A stretch of DNA of 64,000 nucleotides from an uncultured Kangiella sp. (GTDB lineage Bacteria > Pseudomonadota > Gammaproteobacteria > Enterobacterales > Kangiellaceae). The position numbers and the translations under genes were made by a program. The notes beneath the pieces were generated by a model, which was not told where the DNA came from, did no database searches, and saw nothing but the letters and a program-made list of their open reading frames with translations. The stretch's first letter is position 1. Every line of letters begins with the position of its first letter. Below are positions 34,462 through 43,030 of this stretch, one piece after another. The stretch is from positions 434,001 through 498,000 of the forward strand of contig CANMKR010000002.1 of assembly GCA_947498625.1 (NCBI GenBank), in the 5' to 3' direction.

Positions 34462-34537
34462 TGGCATCCCGTAGGGGAGTCGAACCCCTGTTACCGCCGT
34501 GAAAGGGCGGTGTCCTAGGCCTCTAGACGAACGGGAC
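34462..34537 (-). tRNA. tRNA-Glu (TTC)
   Basis: A 76-nt cloverleaf ending in encoded CCA. On the minus strand it starts GTCCCGTTCGTCTAGAGGCC, with anticodon arm CCGCC-CTTTCAC-GGCGG (anticodon complement at 34501-34503) and T loop GGTTCGACTCC. It closely matches E. coli tRNA-Glu. Confidence 0.98.
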
Positions 34538-34596
34538 ACAGTGCTAATTTGTGGTATCTTGAAAACTTTTCAGGCTTTCCCTCAAACGCGGGCGCA

Positions 34597-34625
34597 ATAT
34601 TAATGGCAGAATGGTTCTTTGTCAA
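34597..34625 (-). promoter_or_regulatory. Promoter of tRNA-Glu
   Basis: On the minus strand a perfect -35 TTGACA (34625-34620) and a -10 TAATAT (34602-34597) are separated by exactly 17 bp. They are followed by the discriminator TGCGCCCGCG, the GC-rich type seen at stringently controlled tRNA promoters. The leader before the mature tRNA is about 50 nt. Confidence 0.85.
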
Positions 34626-34681
34626 AAGATAATTGCACTTTTTTATTTATTTTTAAGGAAAAACTAAGGATCGATGAGATT

Positions 34682-35125
34682 ATGAGCAAAAACATGAGTT
34701 TTAAACAGAAGCTAGCCCATCATAGCCTTTCGATTATAAGTTTATTCATTGCGATTATTGCTTTGACCTACAATACATGGCGCTCAGATACCACTGAAGA
34801 TAATCGTAATATTCGAGTGGCAGGATTTGAGCTCATAAAGCAACTCGGTAGCTTGCAAAATACCACACACAAACTGCATTTTTTTGATAATACAGAACAA
34901 GAACATAATCAATTAGTTATCGGTGGTTGGGGCAATATGGCCTTGATGGAAGACTTAAGTGCCCTACTTCCTGAAAGTATCAGAGTTTCTGTGCAGCTGT
35001 TAAAACAAAGCTGGCAACAAAATTCTGAGTTATTAGCTGTTGATCAAAATGCTGAAATAGCAGTTTCCAAAAAAATTGCTGAGACCAGAACTTTAGTTCG
35101 TAAGCTACTGATTTCGCTTGATTAG
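34682..35125 (+). CDS. Hypothetical single-pass membrane protein
   Basis: A protein of 147 aa from the ATG at 34682; a longer frame begins at a TTG inside the tRNA-Glu promoter and is unlikely. After a short basic N-terminus (MSKNMSFKQKLAHHS) comes one membrane segment (LSIISLFIAIIALTYNTW), then a soluble, mostly helical domain (IRVAGFELIKQLGSLQNTTH ... ETRTLVRKLLISLD). I do not recognise the family. It is convergent with the DUF2884 gene. Confidence 0.6.
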   Translation: MSKNMSFKQKLAHHSLSIISLFIAIIALTYNTWRSDTTEDNRNIRVAGFELIKQLGSLQNTTHKLHFFDNTEQEHNQLVIGGWGNMALMEDLSALLPESIRVSVQLLKQSWQQNSELLAVDQNAEIAVSKKIAETRTLVRKLLISLD

Positions 35126-35171
35126 CCTGATAAATCAGTAACTTACGAATGGTCTTAGAGTAAACTACTGA

Positions 35172-35945
35172 TTAGTCAGAATTTCGAACCAATTGATATG
35201 GTTTATATTCACTGAAGTTCTCAATAAACCGATCTTCTTTCTCATCCATCTTTTCGACAAGATCACACAGCTTCTCAGCTTTACGCTCGATTTCTTCAGC
35301 TCGTCGCTCATACTTGTCTTCCATCTCGCTGCCAAAGGCTTCCATACGCTTTTCAAAAGCTTCAATTTCAGCTTCATCACCGCGAATGGCTGCAGCGATC
35401 ATGGTTCCAATATTCCCTTCGACCATATCGGCTACCACTTCTCTGACCACGGCTTCAATCTCTTCCTCAAACTGGCTATCTTCAATATAGTCTTCCAGCT
35501 TTTGTGAATACAGGTGATTTTCACTGACGTAAGAACGAAGCTCAGAACTAATGCTCTCTACCCTAGCCTGGATCTTTTGTGCGACATCTGGCGAGTTTAC
35601 AAGTAATGTGGTTGATACATCTGATACAGCTTCTAAAGCTAAGGTTGATGCTTCTACAGCTATGTCATTCACGACCGGTATTAAAGCGCGCATATCCGCT
35701 GCATAATCAGAGAGCAACTCTTTTTGATTAGCGGTCAGGTTTTGCTTAGTTCCTTTGAGATATAAATTGTTAGCATTATCAATCCTAACTTTCTCTTGAT
35801 CATTTTCCGACAAAGTTATCGAAGTTTTATCCAGATAAACGTCATAGTTCATATCCACATCGCAACTACCCGAATGAGCGATTGCACTGCTGGCTCCTAG
35901 AGCTAACGCTACCGATAAAGCAACATTTTTAAGATTCAATTTCAT
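35172..35945 (-). CDS. YggN-like DUF2884 periplasmic protein
   Basis: A protein of 257 aa with signal peptide (MKLNLKNVALSVALALGASS, cleavage near AIA). The mature part shows the DUF2884 (YggN) pattern: CDVDMNYDVYLDKTSITL with the first cysteine, LYLKGTKQNLTANQKELLSD, then a long helical region with an acidic heptad-rich C-terminus (EDKYERRAEEIERKAEKLCD). The function is unknown in all members. The 290-bp upstream region carries GTAAC repeats like those of other exported-protein genes in this window. Confidence 0.82.
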   Translation of the reverse strand: MKLNLKNVALSVALALGASSAIAHSGSCDVDMNYDVYLDKTSITLSENDQEKVRIDNANNLYLKGTKQNLTANQKELLSDYAADMRALIPVVNDIAVEASTLALEAVSDVSTTLLVNSPDVAQKIQARVESISSELRSYVSENHLYSQKLEDYIEDSQFEEEIEAVVREVVADMVEGNIGTMIAAAIRGDEAEIEAFEKRMEAFGSEMEDKYERRAEEIERKAEKLCDLVEKMDEKEDRFIENFSEYKPYQLVRNSD

Positions 35946-36141
35946 AGACTCCTCCTCTAAAGTGTTAATTGAACATTAATAAGATGCGCTTTTTAATCCA
36001 AAAGGTTTAGTCATTATCTGTAACTTGTTGCGGGAATAAGTAACAAAGGGTGTACAAAGTGCTAATTTCGAAACAATTGCTAATATGCACCAAAATGAAA
36101 CATTTATTTACGCTTTTGTACGCTATGACACATCATTTCAA

Positions 36142-36170
36142 TTGGTCTTCTTGCTACTATTGCCTATAAT
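36142..36170 (+). promoter_or_regulatory. Sigma70 promoter of the 591-aa envelope protein gene
   Basis: -35 TTGGTC (36142-36147), 17-bp spacer, -10 TATAAT (36165-36170), about 68 bp upstream of the ATG at 36238. Confidence 0.7.
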
Positions 36171-36237
36171 TTATAAGGTTATAACAGTTCGTATTTTTAG
36201 AGGTTACTGAGTAACCCACAACAAAAGAGAAGGAAAC

Positions 36238-38013
36238 ATGAAAAAGTTTATTATCATTGCATTAGCTTTGATTGCTGTTGCAGTTGGAGTTTATCTATAC
36301 AAAAACAAATCTTCCGATGGAGATATTGTTTCATCTATTACTAACAAGTTATCTGGCTCATCTAGTCAGGTTTTAGACTATGTCCCTGCCGATACTATTT
36401 TCTTTGGCGGTAACCTAGAAGCAATGGATTATGACAAGTTAATGGCCTTCAGCCGTAACTTTGGTCTTAATTTTGAAGTCATGGGCGAACTTTTCAATAA
36501 AGAAGAGTTTGACATGGGTGACGCACCAGACGGTGCAAAGTTCGTATTTGGTTTCGCCAAAAAGATGATGGGAGCTGTTTCTAGTGACTATCCTAAAACT
36601 ATGGGCGTTCCAAGTGAAACTGATGGCGCCATCTACACAGTTGGCGCTTTACCGGTATTCCGTTTTTCTTTAGATGGCTCTAACACTTTCCAATCAATGG
36701 TCGAAACTATTGAAAAAGAAAACCAAATCACTGCTAAAGTTGCTTCTTTAGATGGTGTTGAATATAGAGAATATTCTTTTGGTGAAGAGGTACCTGTAAC
36801 TCTAGTAGTTTCTACTCATAACAACCAAGCGGTTATGACTTTAAATACTTTGTTAGACGATGCGAAAGATTTGAAATTAGCATTGGGTATCGAAAAGCCA
36901 GCCAAATCTTTCTCTGATTCTCCGCGTCTAGCTGGCTTAGTAAATAAGTTTGGTTATGAAGGCCACCAGTTATTCTTAATGGATAACTTAGGTATTGTTG
37001 AAGGTATTACCAATCCTAAGGCTAATCACTTTGGTGGCATGCTAGATGATCTTCTAGTTGCTTACAATGTTAACAATGGTCCTGGAGTATCAGTTTTAGC
37101 AGAATACAGAACACCTGAGTGTCAATCAGAGCTTACCGCCTTTGTAGGAAACTGGCCTACTATTTCTGCTGGCTACACTAACTATGAAGCTAAATCAGCT
37201 AGCTACAAAATGGTTGTAGAAGGTAGCAACGCAGGTTTATTAGAATCTTTACAAAAGTTACACGGTCACTTGTCTCCAGCTATGGCTAACAAAGATATGT
37301 TATTCAGTATGGGCATGGGTTTTAATATGGCAGAAATGACTGGAGTATTAACCGATGTTTGGAAGCGTTTAACTAAAGATGCATACAACTGCTCTAGCTT
37401 AGCTGACATGCAAAATGCATTAAAAGGTAACAACCCGGTTATGCAGCTAGGCATGGTTAGCGGAATGTTAGGCGGTATTAAAGGCTTTGGCTTTGGTTTG
37501 GTTGATATGGATGTAAACGCCATGGAACAAGCACAAAACAATCCAATGGCTGCAGCTGATTCAGTAAGCTTAATCATGACTTTAAGTGCTGATGACCCAA
37601 TGGCTTTAGTTCAATTAGCCGGTCAATTCCAACCTATGTTAGGTGGCATCGAACTTGAAGAAGGTGCGGCACCAAAAGCATTACCATTACCTTTACCTGT
37701 TGAAGTTAACGGTTCATTGCGGGGACATGACTTAGTACTTTCTTTCGGCGATAAAGCTAATGCAATGGCTGCTGATTTAGATACTAATTCTTCTATCGAT
37801 TACAATGGTTTGTTCAGCGTTAATTACGATATGGGCAGATACTTTGGAATGATTAATCAAGCAATGGCAATGGATCCGAGCCAAGATGCTGATGCTGAAG
37901 AATTCCAGCGTGTATTTAACGAGATGTTTAAAAACGTTAAAGGCCGTTATACAGACAAAACAAGCTTCACTAAAAATGGCTTGGAAGTAACTATGGAATT
38001 TGACTTAAACTAA
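36238..38013 (+). CDS. Membrane-anchored periplasmic protein of unknown function
   Basis: A protein of 591 aa with one N-terminal membrane segment (MKKFIIIALALIAVAVGVYL) and a large exported domain beginning SQVLDYVPADTIFFGGNLEA, a phrase seen in DUF3352-like proteins. The region is rich in Met and Gly (MGMGFNMAEMTGVL, LGMVSGMLGGIKGFGFGLVD) with paired beta-strand segments. There is no catalytic motif. It has its own sigma70 promoter and a strong terminator, so it is a single-gene unit, likely well expressed. Function is unknown. Confidence 0.7.
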   Translation: MKKFIIIALALIAVAVGVYLYKNKSSDGDIVSSITNKLSGSSSQVLDYVPADTIFFGGNLEAMDYDKLMAFSRNFGLNFEVMGELFNKEEFDMGDAPDGAKFVFGFAKKMMGAVSSDYPKTMGVPSETDGAIYTVGALPVFRFSLDGSNTFQSMVETIEKENQITAKVASLDGVEYREYSFGEEVPVTLVVSTHNNQAVMTLNTLLDDAKDLKLALGIEKPAKSFSDSPRLAGLVNKFGYEGHQLFLMDNLGIVEGITNPKANHFGGMLDDLLVAYNVNNGPGVSVLAEYRTPECQSELTAFVGNWPTISAGYTNYEAKSASYKMVVEGSNAGLLESLQKLHGHLSPAMANKDMLFSMGMGFNMAEMTGVLTDVWKRLTKDAYNCSSLADMQNALKGNNPVMQLGMVSGMLGGIKGFGFGLVDMDVNAMEQAQNNPMAAADSVSLIMTLSADDPMALVQLAGQFQPMLGGIELEEGAAPKALPLPLPVEVNGSLRGHDLVLSFGDKANAMAADLDTNSSIDYNGLFSVNYDMGRYFGMINQAMAMDPSQDADAEEFQRVFNEMFKNVKGRYTDKTSFTKNGLEVTMEFDLN

Positions 38014-38031
38014 AATTTAAGTCGGTTCATT

Positions 38032-38061
38032 AAAAAGCCCTGCATTTGCAGGGCTTTTTTA
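38032..38061 (+). terminator. Terminator of the 591-aa protein gene
   Basis: AAAAAGCCCTGCA (38032-38044) pairs with TGCAGGGCTTTTT (38047-38059) and runs into six Ts. The A-tract on the other side also lets it serve the convergent methionine gamma-lyase gene. Confidence 0.9.
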
Positions 38062-38099
38062 TATATCTTTTTACTTTTGGTGCATTTTTACTTTTTAGA

Positions 38100-39302
38100 T
38101 TAGGCAACTTTCAACTGCAAAACCTGTAAAGCCTGCTCTAAGTCTTCAATGATATCGTCAACATGCTCTAAGCCAACAGAAATACGAATAAGCGTTTCTG
38201 AAATACCTGCCGCAGCCCTTTCCTCTTCAGTATAAGGTGAATGAGTCATAGAGGCAGGATGTTGAATTAAAGTTTCAGCGTCACCTAAACTTACCGCAAT
38301 ATGACACATTTTTAATTGATTCATAAAACGCACCGCATCATCAAAAGAGCCTTCAACTTCGAATGCAATAACCCCTCCAGCACGTTTCATTTGAGTGCCT
38401 ACTAAGTGATTAGCAGGATGATGTTTTAAGCCAGGATAATAGACTTCTTTAACCTCAGAATGGGTATCTAAAAACTGTGCAACTTTTTCTGCATTATCAC
38501 AATGCCTTTCAATACGAACCGATAAAGTCTTCAAACCACGGGTAATTAGCCAAGCATCATTTGGGCTCATAACAGCGCCCATATCCTTTAGAGTCGTTAA
38601 CTTGATGTTTTCAATTTGCTCAGCGCTGCCACAACAAATACCAGCAACTACATCACCATGACCATTTAAATATTTTGTCGCACTATGAATGACTAAATCC
38701 ATACCATAATCTGTTGGTTGCTGTAACAAGGGCGACATAAAAGTATTATCAATTACGGTTAATAGACCATGTTTTTTGGCCACTCGGTTTATCTCTGTTA
38801 AATCCGCGCAAACCAAGTTGGGATTAATTGGGGTTTCAAAAAAGATTAGTTGGGTATTGTCTTGGATAGCAGCTTCTACAGCCTCTATATCAGTAATATC
38901 GACAAAGGTTGCTTCAATGCCTAACTCGGCAAACTTATGATTAATCAAAGCAAATGAACAGCCGTATAAAGCCGCTGAGGCTACTAGGTGATCACCTTTT
39001 TTAAGGTTTGCTAATAAAGTCGCTGAAACAGCGCCCATACCAGAGCCAAAAGCTGCCGCAGCTTCAGTATTTTCTAGCGAAGCCATACGCTGCTCTAATT
39101 CCATTACGGTTGGATTACCTAAGCGTGAATAGATAAAGCCCGCCTCTTCACCGGCAAAACGATTAGCGCCCTGCTGAACACTATCAAAGACAAAAGTTGA
39201 AGTTTGATGAATTGGCGTGGATAAGGAACCAAAAGAAGGATCACCAACGCGACCGGCATGAATTGCTTTGGTTTCTGGGTGTTTAAATTGTTTTGATGAC
39301 AT
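38100..39302 (-). CDS. Methionine gamma-lyase
   Basis: PLP enzyme splitting L-methionine to methanethiol, 2-oxobutyrate and ammonia. The 400-aa frame is taken from the ATG at 39302, which has GAGAAG just upstream; an ATG 12 bases earlier has no RBS. The PLP lysine is in HSATKYLNGHGD. The tell-tale cysteine of true methionine gamma-lyases is present in ASAALYGCSFAL (Cys116 in the Pseudomonas enzyme), and SLGDAETLIQHPASMTHSPY matches that group. Cystathionine gamma-synthases and lyases usually lack that cysteine. It is 21 bp downstream of an Lrp-type regulator. Confidence 0.88.
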   Translation of the reverse strand: MSSKQFKHPETKAIHAGRVGDPSFGSLSTPIHQTSTFVFDSVQQGANRFAGEEAGFIYSRLGNPTVMELEQRMASLENTEAAAAFGSGMGAVSATLLANLKKGDHLVASAALYGCSFALINHKFAELGIEATFVDITDIEAVEAAIQDNTQLIFFETPINPNLVCADLTEINRVAKKHGLLTVIDNTFMSPLLQQPTDYGMDLVIHSATKYLNGHGDVVAGICCGSAEQIENIKLTTLKDMGAVMSPNDAWLITRGLKTLSVRIERHCDNAEKVAQFLDTHSEVKEVYYPGLKHHPANHLVGTQMKRAGGVIAFEVEGSFDDAVRFMNQLKMCHIAVSLGDAETLIQHPASMTHSPYTEEERAAAGISETLIRISVGLEHVDDIIEDLEQALQVLQLKVA

Positions 39303-39323
39303 ACGGCTTCTCATAAATTTAAG

Positions 39324-39803
39324 TTAAACTTTGATAGCCGTCGTGGCTTTTACCTCCTTCAACACTAAACTGGTATGAAGTTTGGCAATCCCTTCCAATG
39401 GGATCATTTTTTTAGAAATAAAATGCTCAAGAGCTTGGGTATTTTTCACCGCTACTTTAAGCAAATAATCATACGAACCCGTTACGTTGTGACACTCTAA
39501 AACTTCCGGCCATGAGGTAATGGTTTCTAAAATCTGTTGGATTTTTTCGTGCTTATGCAACTCAAGACTTAACTCAATAAAACACAAGTTATCGCATCTC
39601 ATTTTGTGCCTATCCAACAAGGCAACATAACCACGAATATAGCCATCTTGCTCTAAGCGTTTAACTCGACCATGCGTAGCTGGAGCTGAGAGATGAATTT
39701 TTTTGGCTAAATCCGAATTACTGATGCGACCTTCATTTTGCAAAATCTCTAAGATTTTTTGATCAGTGGCATCAAGTTCAGTTTCTACAAAAGATTTTAT
39801 CAT
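39324..39803 (-). CDS. Lrp/AsnC-family regulator
   Basis: Feast-famine transcription factor of 159 aa. The N-terminal HTH reads LDATDQKILEILQNEGRISN and HLSAPATHGRVKRLEQDGYI; the C-terminal RAM ligand-binding domain includes VLECHNVTGSYDYLLKVAVK. The gene precedes and probably controls the methionine gamma-lyase gene, as MdeR does in Pseudomonas putida. The effector would then be methionine or a related amino acid; this is inference from position. Confidence 0.9.
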   Translation of the reverse strand: MIKSFVETELDATDQKILEILQNEGRISNSDLAKKIHLSAPATHGRVKRLEQDGYIRGYVALLDRHKMRCDNLCFIELSLELHKHEKIQQILETITSWPEVLECHNVTGSYDYLLKVAVKNTQALEHFISKKMIPLEGIAKLHTSLVLKEVKATTAIKV

Positions 39804-39998
39804 TATTTAACCCATTGGCTGAATATCATTAAGCATTTTTGCGCTAATAAATAACAATATCATAATTTTGATAGAAAAGACTAAGATAATTAATTCGAAG
39901 GTGATTTCAAGCTATTGTTTATTAAGATTATTAAGCAAAATATTGGTGGTCTGACCAAAATTGGCTACACTAAAGCCATATTAATAATTATTACCCCT

Positions 39999-40646
39999 AT
40001 GTCAGAAGCAGTTATTTTAATTCACGGTTTAGGCAGAACTCAGTGGTCGTTAAAGCGTCTTGAGAAGCGTTTACAACAGTTAGGTTACGTGACTTATAAT
40101 GAGTCCTACCCTTCAACCAAACAAACAGTAGATAAGTCAGCCAATGACTACATTTCTAAGGCTTTAGAAACTCTTGAAGCTGAAAAATTCGATAAAATTC
40201 ATTTTGTGACTCATTCTTTAGGTGGCATTCTGGTTCGTTACTACTTATCCAATCACAAAATAGCTAATTTAGGCCGAGTTTTGATGCTGGCGCCGCCAAA
40301 TCATGGCAGCAAGATTGCTGATACATTTAAAGATAAATGGTGGTACAAGATGGCTACAGGGCCTTCTGGCCAGCAACTTACCGAATCCAGTCCGCTTTAT
40401 TCGCAACTTAAACCTTTACAAACGGAAATTGGAGTTATCATCGGTAACCGCTCCTCCGATCCTTGGTTTAACTTCTTATTCGATGGCGAGCATGATGGAA
40501 AGGTTTCAGTGAAAAGTGCTAAATTGGAAGAGCAGCATCAACTGCAAGTGGTGAATTGCGGTCATACTTTGTTGATGGAAAACAGACTAGTCTCAGATGC
40601 CATTGTTAAATTCCTACAAACAGGTGAATTAAAAAAGGCTTCCTAA
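39999..40646 (+). CDS. Alpha/beta hydrolase, lipase/esterase-like
   Basis: A protein of 215 aa from the ATG at 39999; a longer frame would start at a TTG and add residues unlike the fold. The first strand is AVILIHGLGRTQWSLKRL (oxyanion HGLG), the nucleophile elbow is HFVTHSLGGILVRYYL (Ser in GHSLG-like THSLGG), and Asp and His are probably in FDGEHDGKVSV and VVNCGHTLLM. It lacks a signal peptide, so it is cytoplasmic. No SD is visible. The stop codon is within the loop of the terminator hairpin. Confidence 0.82.
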   Translation: MSEAVILIHGLGRTQWSLKRLEKRLQQLGYVTYNESYPSTKQTVDKSANDYISKALETLEAEKFDKIHFVTHSLGGILVRYYLSNHKIANLGRVLMLAPPNHGSKIADTFKDKWWYKMATGPSGQQLTESSPLYSQLKPLQTEIGVIIGNRSSDPWFNFLFDGEHDGKVSVKSAKLEEQHQLQVVNCGHTLLMENRLVSDAIVKFLQTGELKKAS

Positions 40647-40659
40647 GAAGCCTTTTATT
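40631..40659. terminator. Bidirectional terminator overlapping a stop codon
   Basis: AAAAGGCTTC (40633-40642) pairs with GAAGCCTTTT (40647-40656); the loop holds the TAA stop of the hydrolase gene. There is an A-tract before and T-rich tail after, so it can also end the convergent S9 peptidase mRNA. Confidence 0.85.
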
Positions 40660-40668
40660 TTACCTAAA

Positions 40669-42699
40669 CTATTTGTCTTTCTTGTCGCTTTCTAATTTCT
40701 TTTCGTGCTCAAGATCATAGTTAGGTGGATTGCCACCCTTACCTTTCAAGTAATGATCCATCCAGCGCATTAGACGCATTGAATAATCCATTTGCGCGGC
40801 TGCTTTACGGTTACCATGGCCTTCGCCCGGATATAAGACCAGACGTACTGGCGCTTGCGCTAAGGTCTTTAAATAACGATACAGCTCCATAGATTGTGAT
40901 GGATGAACTCGAGTATCGTTCTCACCGTGCATAATCAACAAAGGCGTCTTAGATTTTTTCACGTGGAAAATAGGACTACGCTCTAGCATCCATTGGAAAT
41001 CATCCCATGGCCATACACGAGAATGCACCGCATGCATTTCATTAGGTATATCCGTAGTACCAAATTTAGATAGTTGGTTAGAAATACCTACAAACATTAC
41101 GCCGGCTGCATAATGCTCAGAAAGCGCTGTGGCTGACCAAGCCGTAGCGTAACCACCATAAGAACCACCAGTAATACCAACCTTATCTTTATCCACAATA
41201 CCCTTTTCTACTAAAGCATTTTTACCATCAACAATATCGGTAAACTCAGGATCGGCGTAGCCACGCTGATCAGCTCTAGCAAACTCATCGCCTCGACCAG
41301 TAGAGCCTCGATAATTTGGAATAAAAGAAACGTAGCCGTTAGCTGCAGCGACCTGAATTGGATCAGCATAACGGGTATTCCAACCATTTGAGCGATGCGC
41401 TTCAGGCCCACCATGCACAAAGGCGATCATTGGATAATCTTTGCCCTTTTTATAATTAATCGGATAAACCAAAACACCTTGCAAATCTAAACCATCTTGA
41501 GCACGGTAATTAAACACTTCTTGCTTACCAAAAGCGATATCAGCGAACCAAGGGTTTGAGTCGGTAATGCGCTTGCTACCTGAGTTTGAAGCCAAATAGA
41601 CTTCACTTGGATGAGTCGCAGTGTTGGTTTTTAATGCTAGCTGTCCGTTGCCAGCTAAAGACATAGAAGTTTGAATGCCATTACCATAAGTTACTAAGGT
41701 AGCGTTGGTCGAGCCATCTGATTTAACAACTCGTGATTCAGCGTCTTTATGCTCAATATAGTAAACGTCGTTACCTAACCAAGCGATATCCATAATATGA
41801 CTGTCCTTATTATTTTTACGCTTAGCAATTTTGCCATTACGAGCATTCGCGACGTATAAAGCTCCAGCCGTTGGATCGTTATAGTCATTAGCACCCAAAA
41901 AAGCGACTAGCTTGCCATCAGTCGACCAGATAGCTTTACCCTGCTTACCTTCCGTTTTAAATTTGGTTTTGGTTCGCCCTTTTAAATCAATGATTTGAAG
42001 CGTTTGCAACATTAAGACATCATCAATTAAAGACGTAGGACTTGATTGAACTAACACCTGGTCATTTACTGGACTAAATTTCGCAGATACCAGATGCTCT
42101 TCAAATTTAATTTTTTCTGCTTTAGGCTCTTCTTGAGTTAAATCCGCTAACCACAAATGATTGGTTTGGATATCCTCTTCATACACTTTAGCTTTAAAGC
42201 CTTTCTTCGATAGCGTTTCTAGATGCTTAGGCTTTTTGGTTTTTGCTATAAAAACAACCTTAGTACCATCGTGATTTACGCTATAAGAGCCCACGCCATT
42301 GTCATAAGAAAGGATGCGTTGCGATTCGCCGCCGTCGATAGGTAAAGCGTATAGCGCTGGCTTTTTATCATCATGACGTTTCGCCGTGTAGTAGATTTTT
42401 TTCGAATCGTGCGACCAGCTTATGCGACTGATATTCACCTTGCCTGTAATAAATGGTCTTGGCTGGGCTCCATCTTCTGTAGCAATTAAATATAACTCAG
42501 ACCAAGCATTGCCATCTTCATCTTTATAAGGCGTTCTCGGTTTTGATTTTGTAAAGGCAACCCAGGCACCGTCAGGAGAAATCTGCATGCCGCCAACGGC
42601 GCGAACCTTGCTGATGTCTTCTAAGGTCATACCTTCTTTGGCGTCAACCCCGGTGATTGACAGCGCTAAAAAAGTAATAAATATCAATAATTTGTTCAT
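40669..42699 (-). CDS. S9-family prolyl oligopeptidase (acylaminoacyl-peptidase-like)
   Basis: Exported serine peptidase of 676 aa from the ATG at 42699 (the frame extends to a TTG at 42711 that is not needed). The signal peptide is MNKLLIFITFLALSITGVDA. The N-terminal half is a TolB-like beta-propeller (WVAFTKSKPRT, ISWSHDSKKIYYTAKR, AIWSTDGKLVAFLG). The catalytic half has VGITGGSYGGYATAW (Ser), LLIMHGENDTRVHP (Asp) and YPGEGHGNRK (His). It acts on short peptides in the periplasm. A TGTAAC-N5-GTTACA palindrome lies about 100 bp upstream. Confidence 0.9.
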   Translation of the reverse strand: MNKLLIFITFLALSITGVDAKEGMTLEDISKVRAVGGMQISPDGAWVAFTKSKPRTPYKDEDGNAWSELYLIATEDGAQPRPFITGKVNISRISWSHDSKKIYYTAKRHDDKKPALYALPIDGGESQRILSYDNGVGSYSVNHDGTKVVFIAKTKKPKHLETLSKKGFKAKVYEEDIQTNHLWLADLTQEEPKAEKIKFEEHLVSAKFSPVNDQVLVQSSPTSLIDDVLMLQTLQIIDLKGRTKTKFKTEGKQGKAIWSTDGKLVAFLGANDYNDPTAGALYVANARNGKIAKRKNNKDSHIMDIAWLGNDVYYIEHKDAESRVVKSDGSTNATLVTYGNGIQTSMSLAGNGQLALKTNTATHPSEVYLASNSGSKRITDSNPWFADIAFGKQEVFNYRAQDGLDLQGVLVYPINYKKGKDYPMIAFVHGGPEAHRSNGWNTRYADPIQVAAANGYVSFIPNYRGSTGRGDEFARADQRGYADPEFTDIVDGKNALVEKGIVDKDKVGITGGSYGGYATAWSATALSEHYAAGVMFVGISNQLSKFGTTDIPNEMHAVHSRVWPWDDFQWMLERSPIFHVKKSKTPLLIMHGENDTRVHPSQSMELYRYLKTLAQAPVRLVLYPGEGHGNRKAAAQMDYSMRLMRWMDHYLKGKGGNPPNYDLEHEKKLESDKKDK

Positions 42700-42801
42700 T
42701 AATGTTCTCAATATCGCAAATAAGGAGGATTAGAATAATAAAATTAACCACTAACTTCCAGTCCATTCATATAATATTAAACAGCTCCGATAAGTGTAAT
42801 C

Positions 42802-42818
42802 TGTAACTGTTTGTTACA
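42802..42818 (-). promoter_or_regulatory. TGTAAC-N5-GTTACA palindrome
   Basis: A perfect 6-5-6 inverted repeat about 103 bp upstream of the S9 peptidase start and 14 bp upstream of the putative small-RNA -35. GTAAC-type words also precede the DUF2884, serine hydrolase, HExxH peptidase and spy-like genes. Confidence 0.5.
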
Positions 42819-42831
42819 TTTGCTCAATAGC

Positions 42832-42860
42832 CTGCAATCACATATTTGTTAAAGTATAAG
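42832..42860 (+). promoter_or_regulatory. Predicted promoter of the candidate small RNA
   Basis: -35 CTGCAA (42832-42837), 17-bp spacer, -10 TATAAG (42855-42860). The -10 is good, the -35 modest. The predicted start is near 42866-42868. Confidence 0.45.
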
Positions 42861-42865
42861 TGGGT

Positions 42866-42960
42866 TTGGGTGCTTGCCATTACAGACCCAATTCTCAAAA
42901 TACCTCCTTCTCATTTTGAGAGTGTTAAGGGCTTCCAGTTTTTAGCTGGAAGCCTTTTTT
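42866..42960 (+). ncRNA. Candidate small RNA with anti-Shine-Dalgarno loop
   Basis: About 95 nt with three consecutive stem-loops and no ORF. Stem 1 is TTGGGT/ACCCAA (42866-42871 with 42886-42891). Stem 2 is a perfect 9-bp TCTCAAAAT/ATTTTGAGA (42893-42901 with 42913-42921) whose 11-nt loop ACCTCCTTCTC exposes CCUCCUU, the exact complement of AAGGAGG. Stem 3 is a perfect terminator with six Us. The terminator follows no coding gene on this strand, which argues for a trans-acting small RNA. An attenuator in the cmoA leader is the main alternative. Confidence 0.55.
42930..42960 (+). terminator. Orphan rho-independent terminator
   Basis: GGCTTCCAG (42930-42938), loop TTTTTAG, CTGGAAGCC (42946-42954), then TTTTTT. 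It is a textbook terminator with no upstream CDS on the plus strand; the nearest plus-strand gene ends more than 2 kb away. Confidence 0.9.
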
Positions 42961-43030
42961 ATTAGATGATGATTTAGTCCAGCCAGTAGATAGTGTAAAC
43001 TTACAACCAATTAAAGAAACTCCAGTCATT

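Larger units (their letters stand above)
42712..43030. other. 319-bp intergenic region holding a candidate small RNA
   Basis: It separates the divergent S9 peptidase and cmoA genes. It contains the palindrome TGTAAC-TGTTT-GTTACA (42802-42818), a predicted promoter (42832-42860), the candidate RNA (42866-42960) and 70 bp of cmoA leader. No ORF was seen. Confidence 0.7.

Noticed and set aside
34619-34681. TTG-initiated extension of the hypothetical membrane protein at 34682.
   Set aside because: The extension overlaps the -35 of the tRNA-Glu promoter and lacks an RBS; the ATG at 34682 gives a sensible membrane protein start.
39915-39998. 28-residue N-terminal extension of the alpha/beta hydrolase from a TTG.
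   Set aside because: The added residues do not look like a signal peptide or fold segment, and the HGLG strand begins right after the ATG at 39999.
42866-42960. Interpretation as a known riboswitch in front of cmoA.
   Set aside because: I could not match it to any metabolite riboswitch consensus I know; its terminator is complete without a visible antiterminator, so a small RNA or simple attenuator is preferred.
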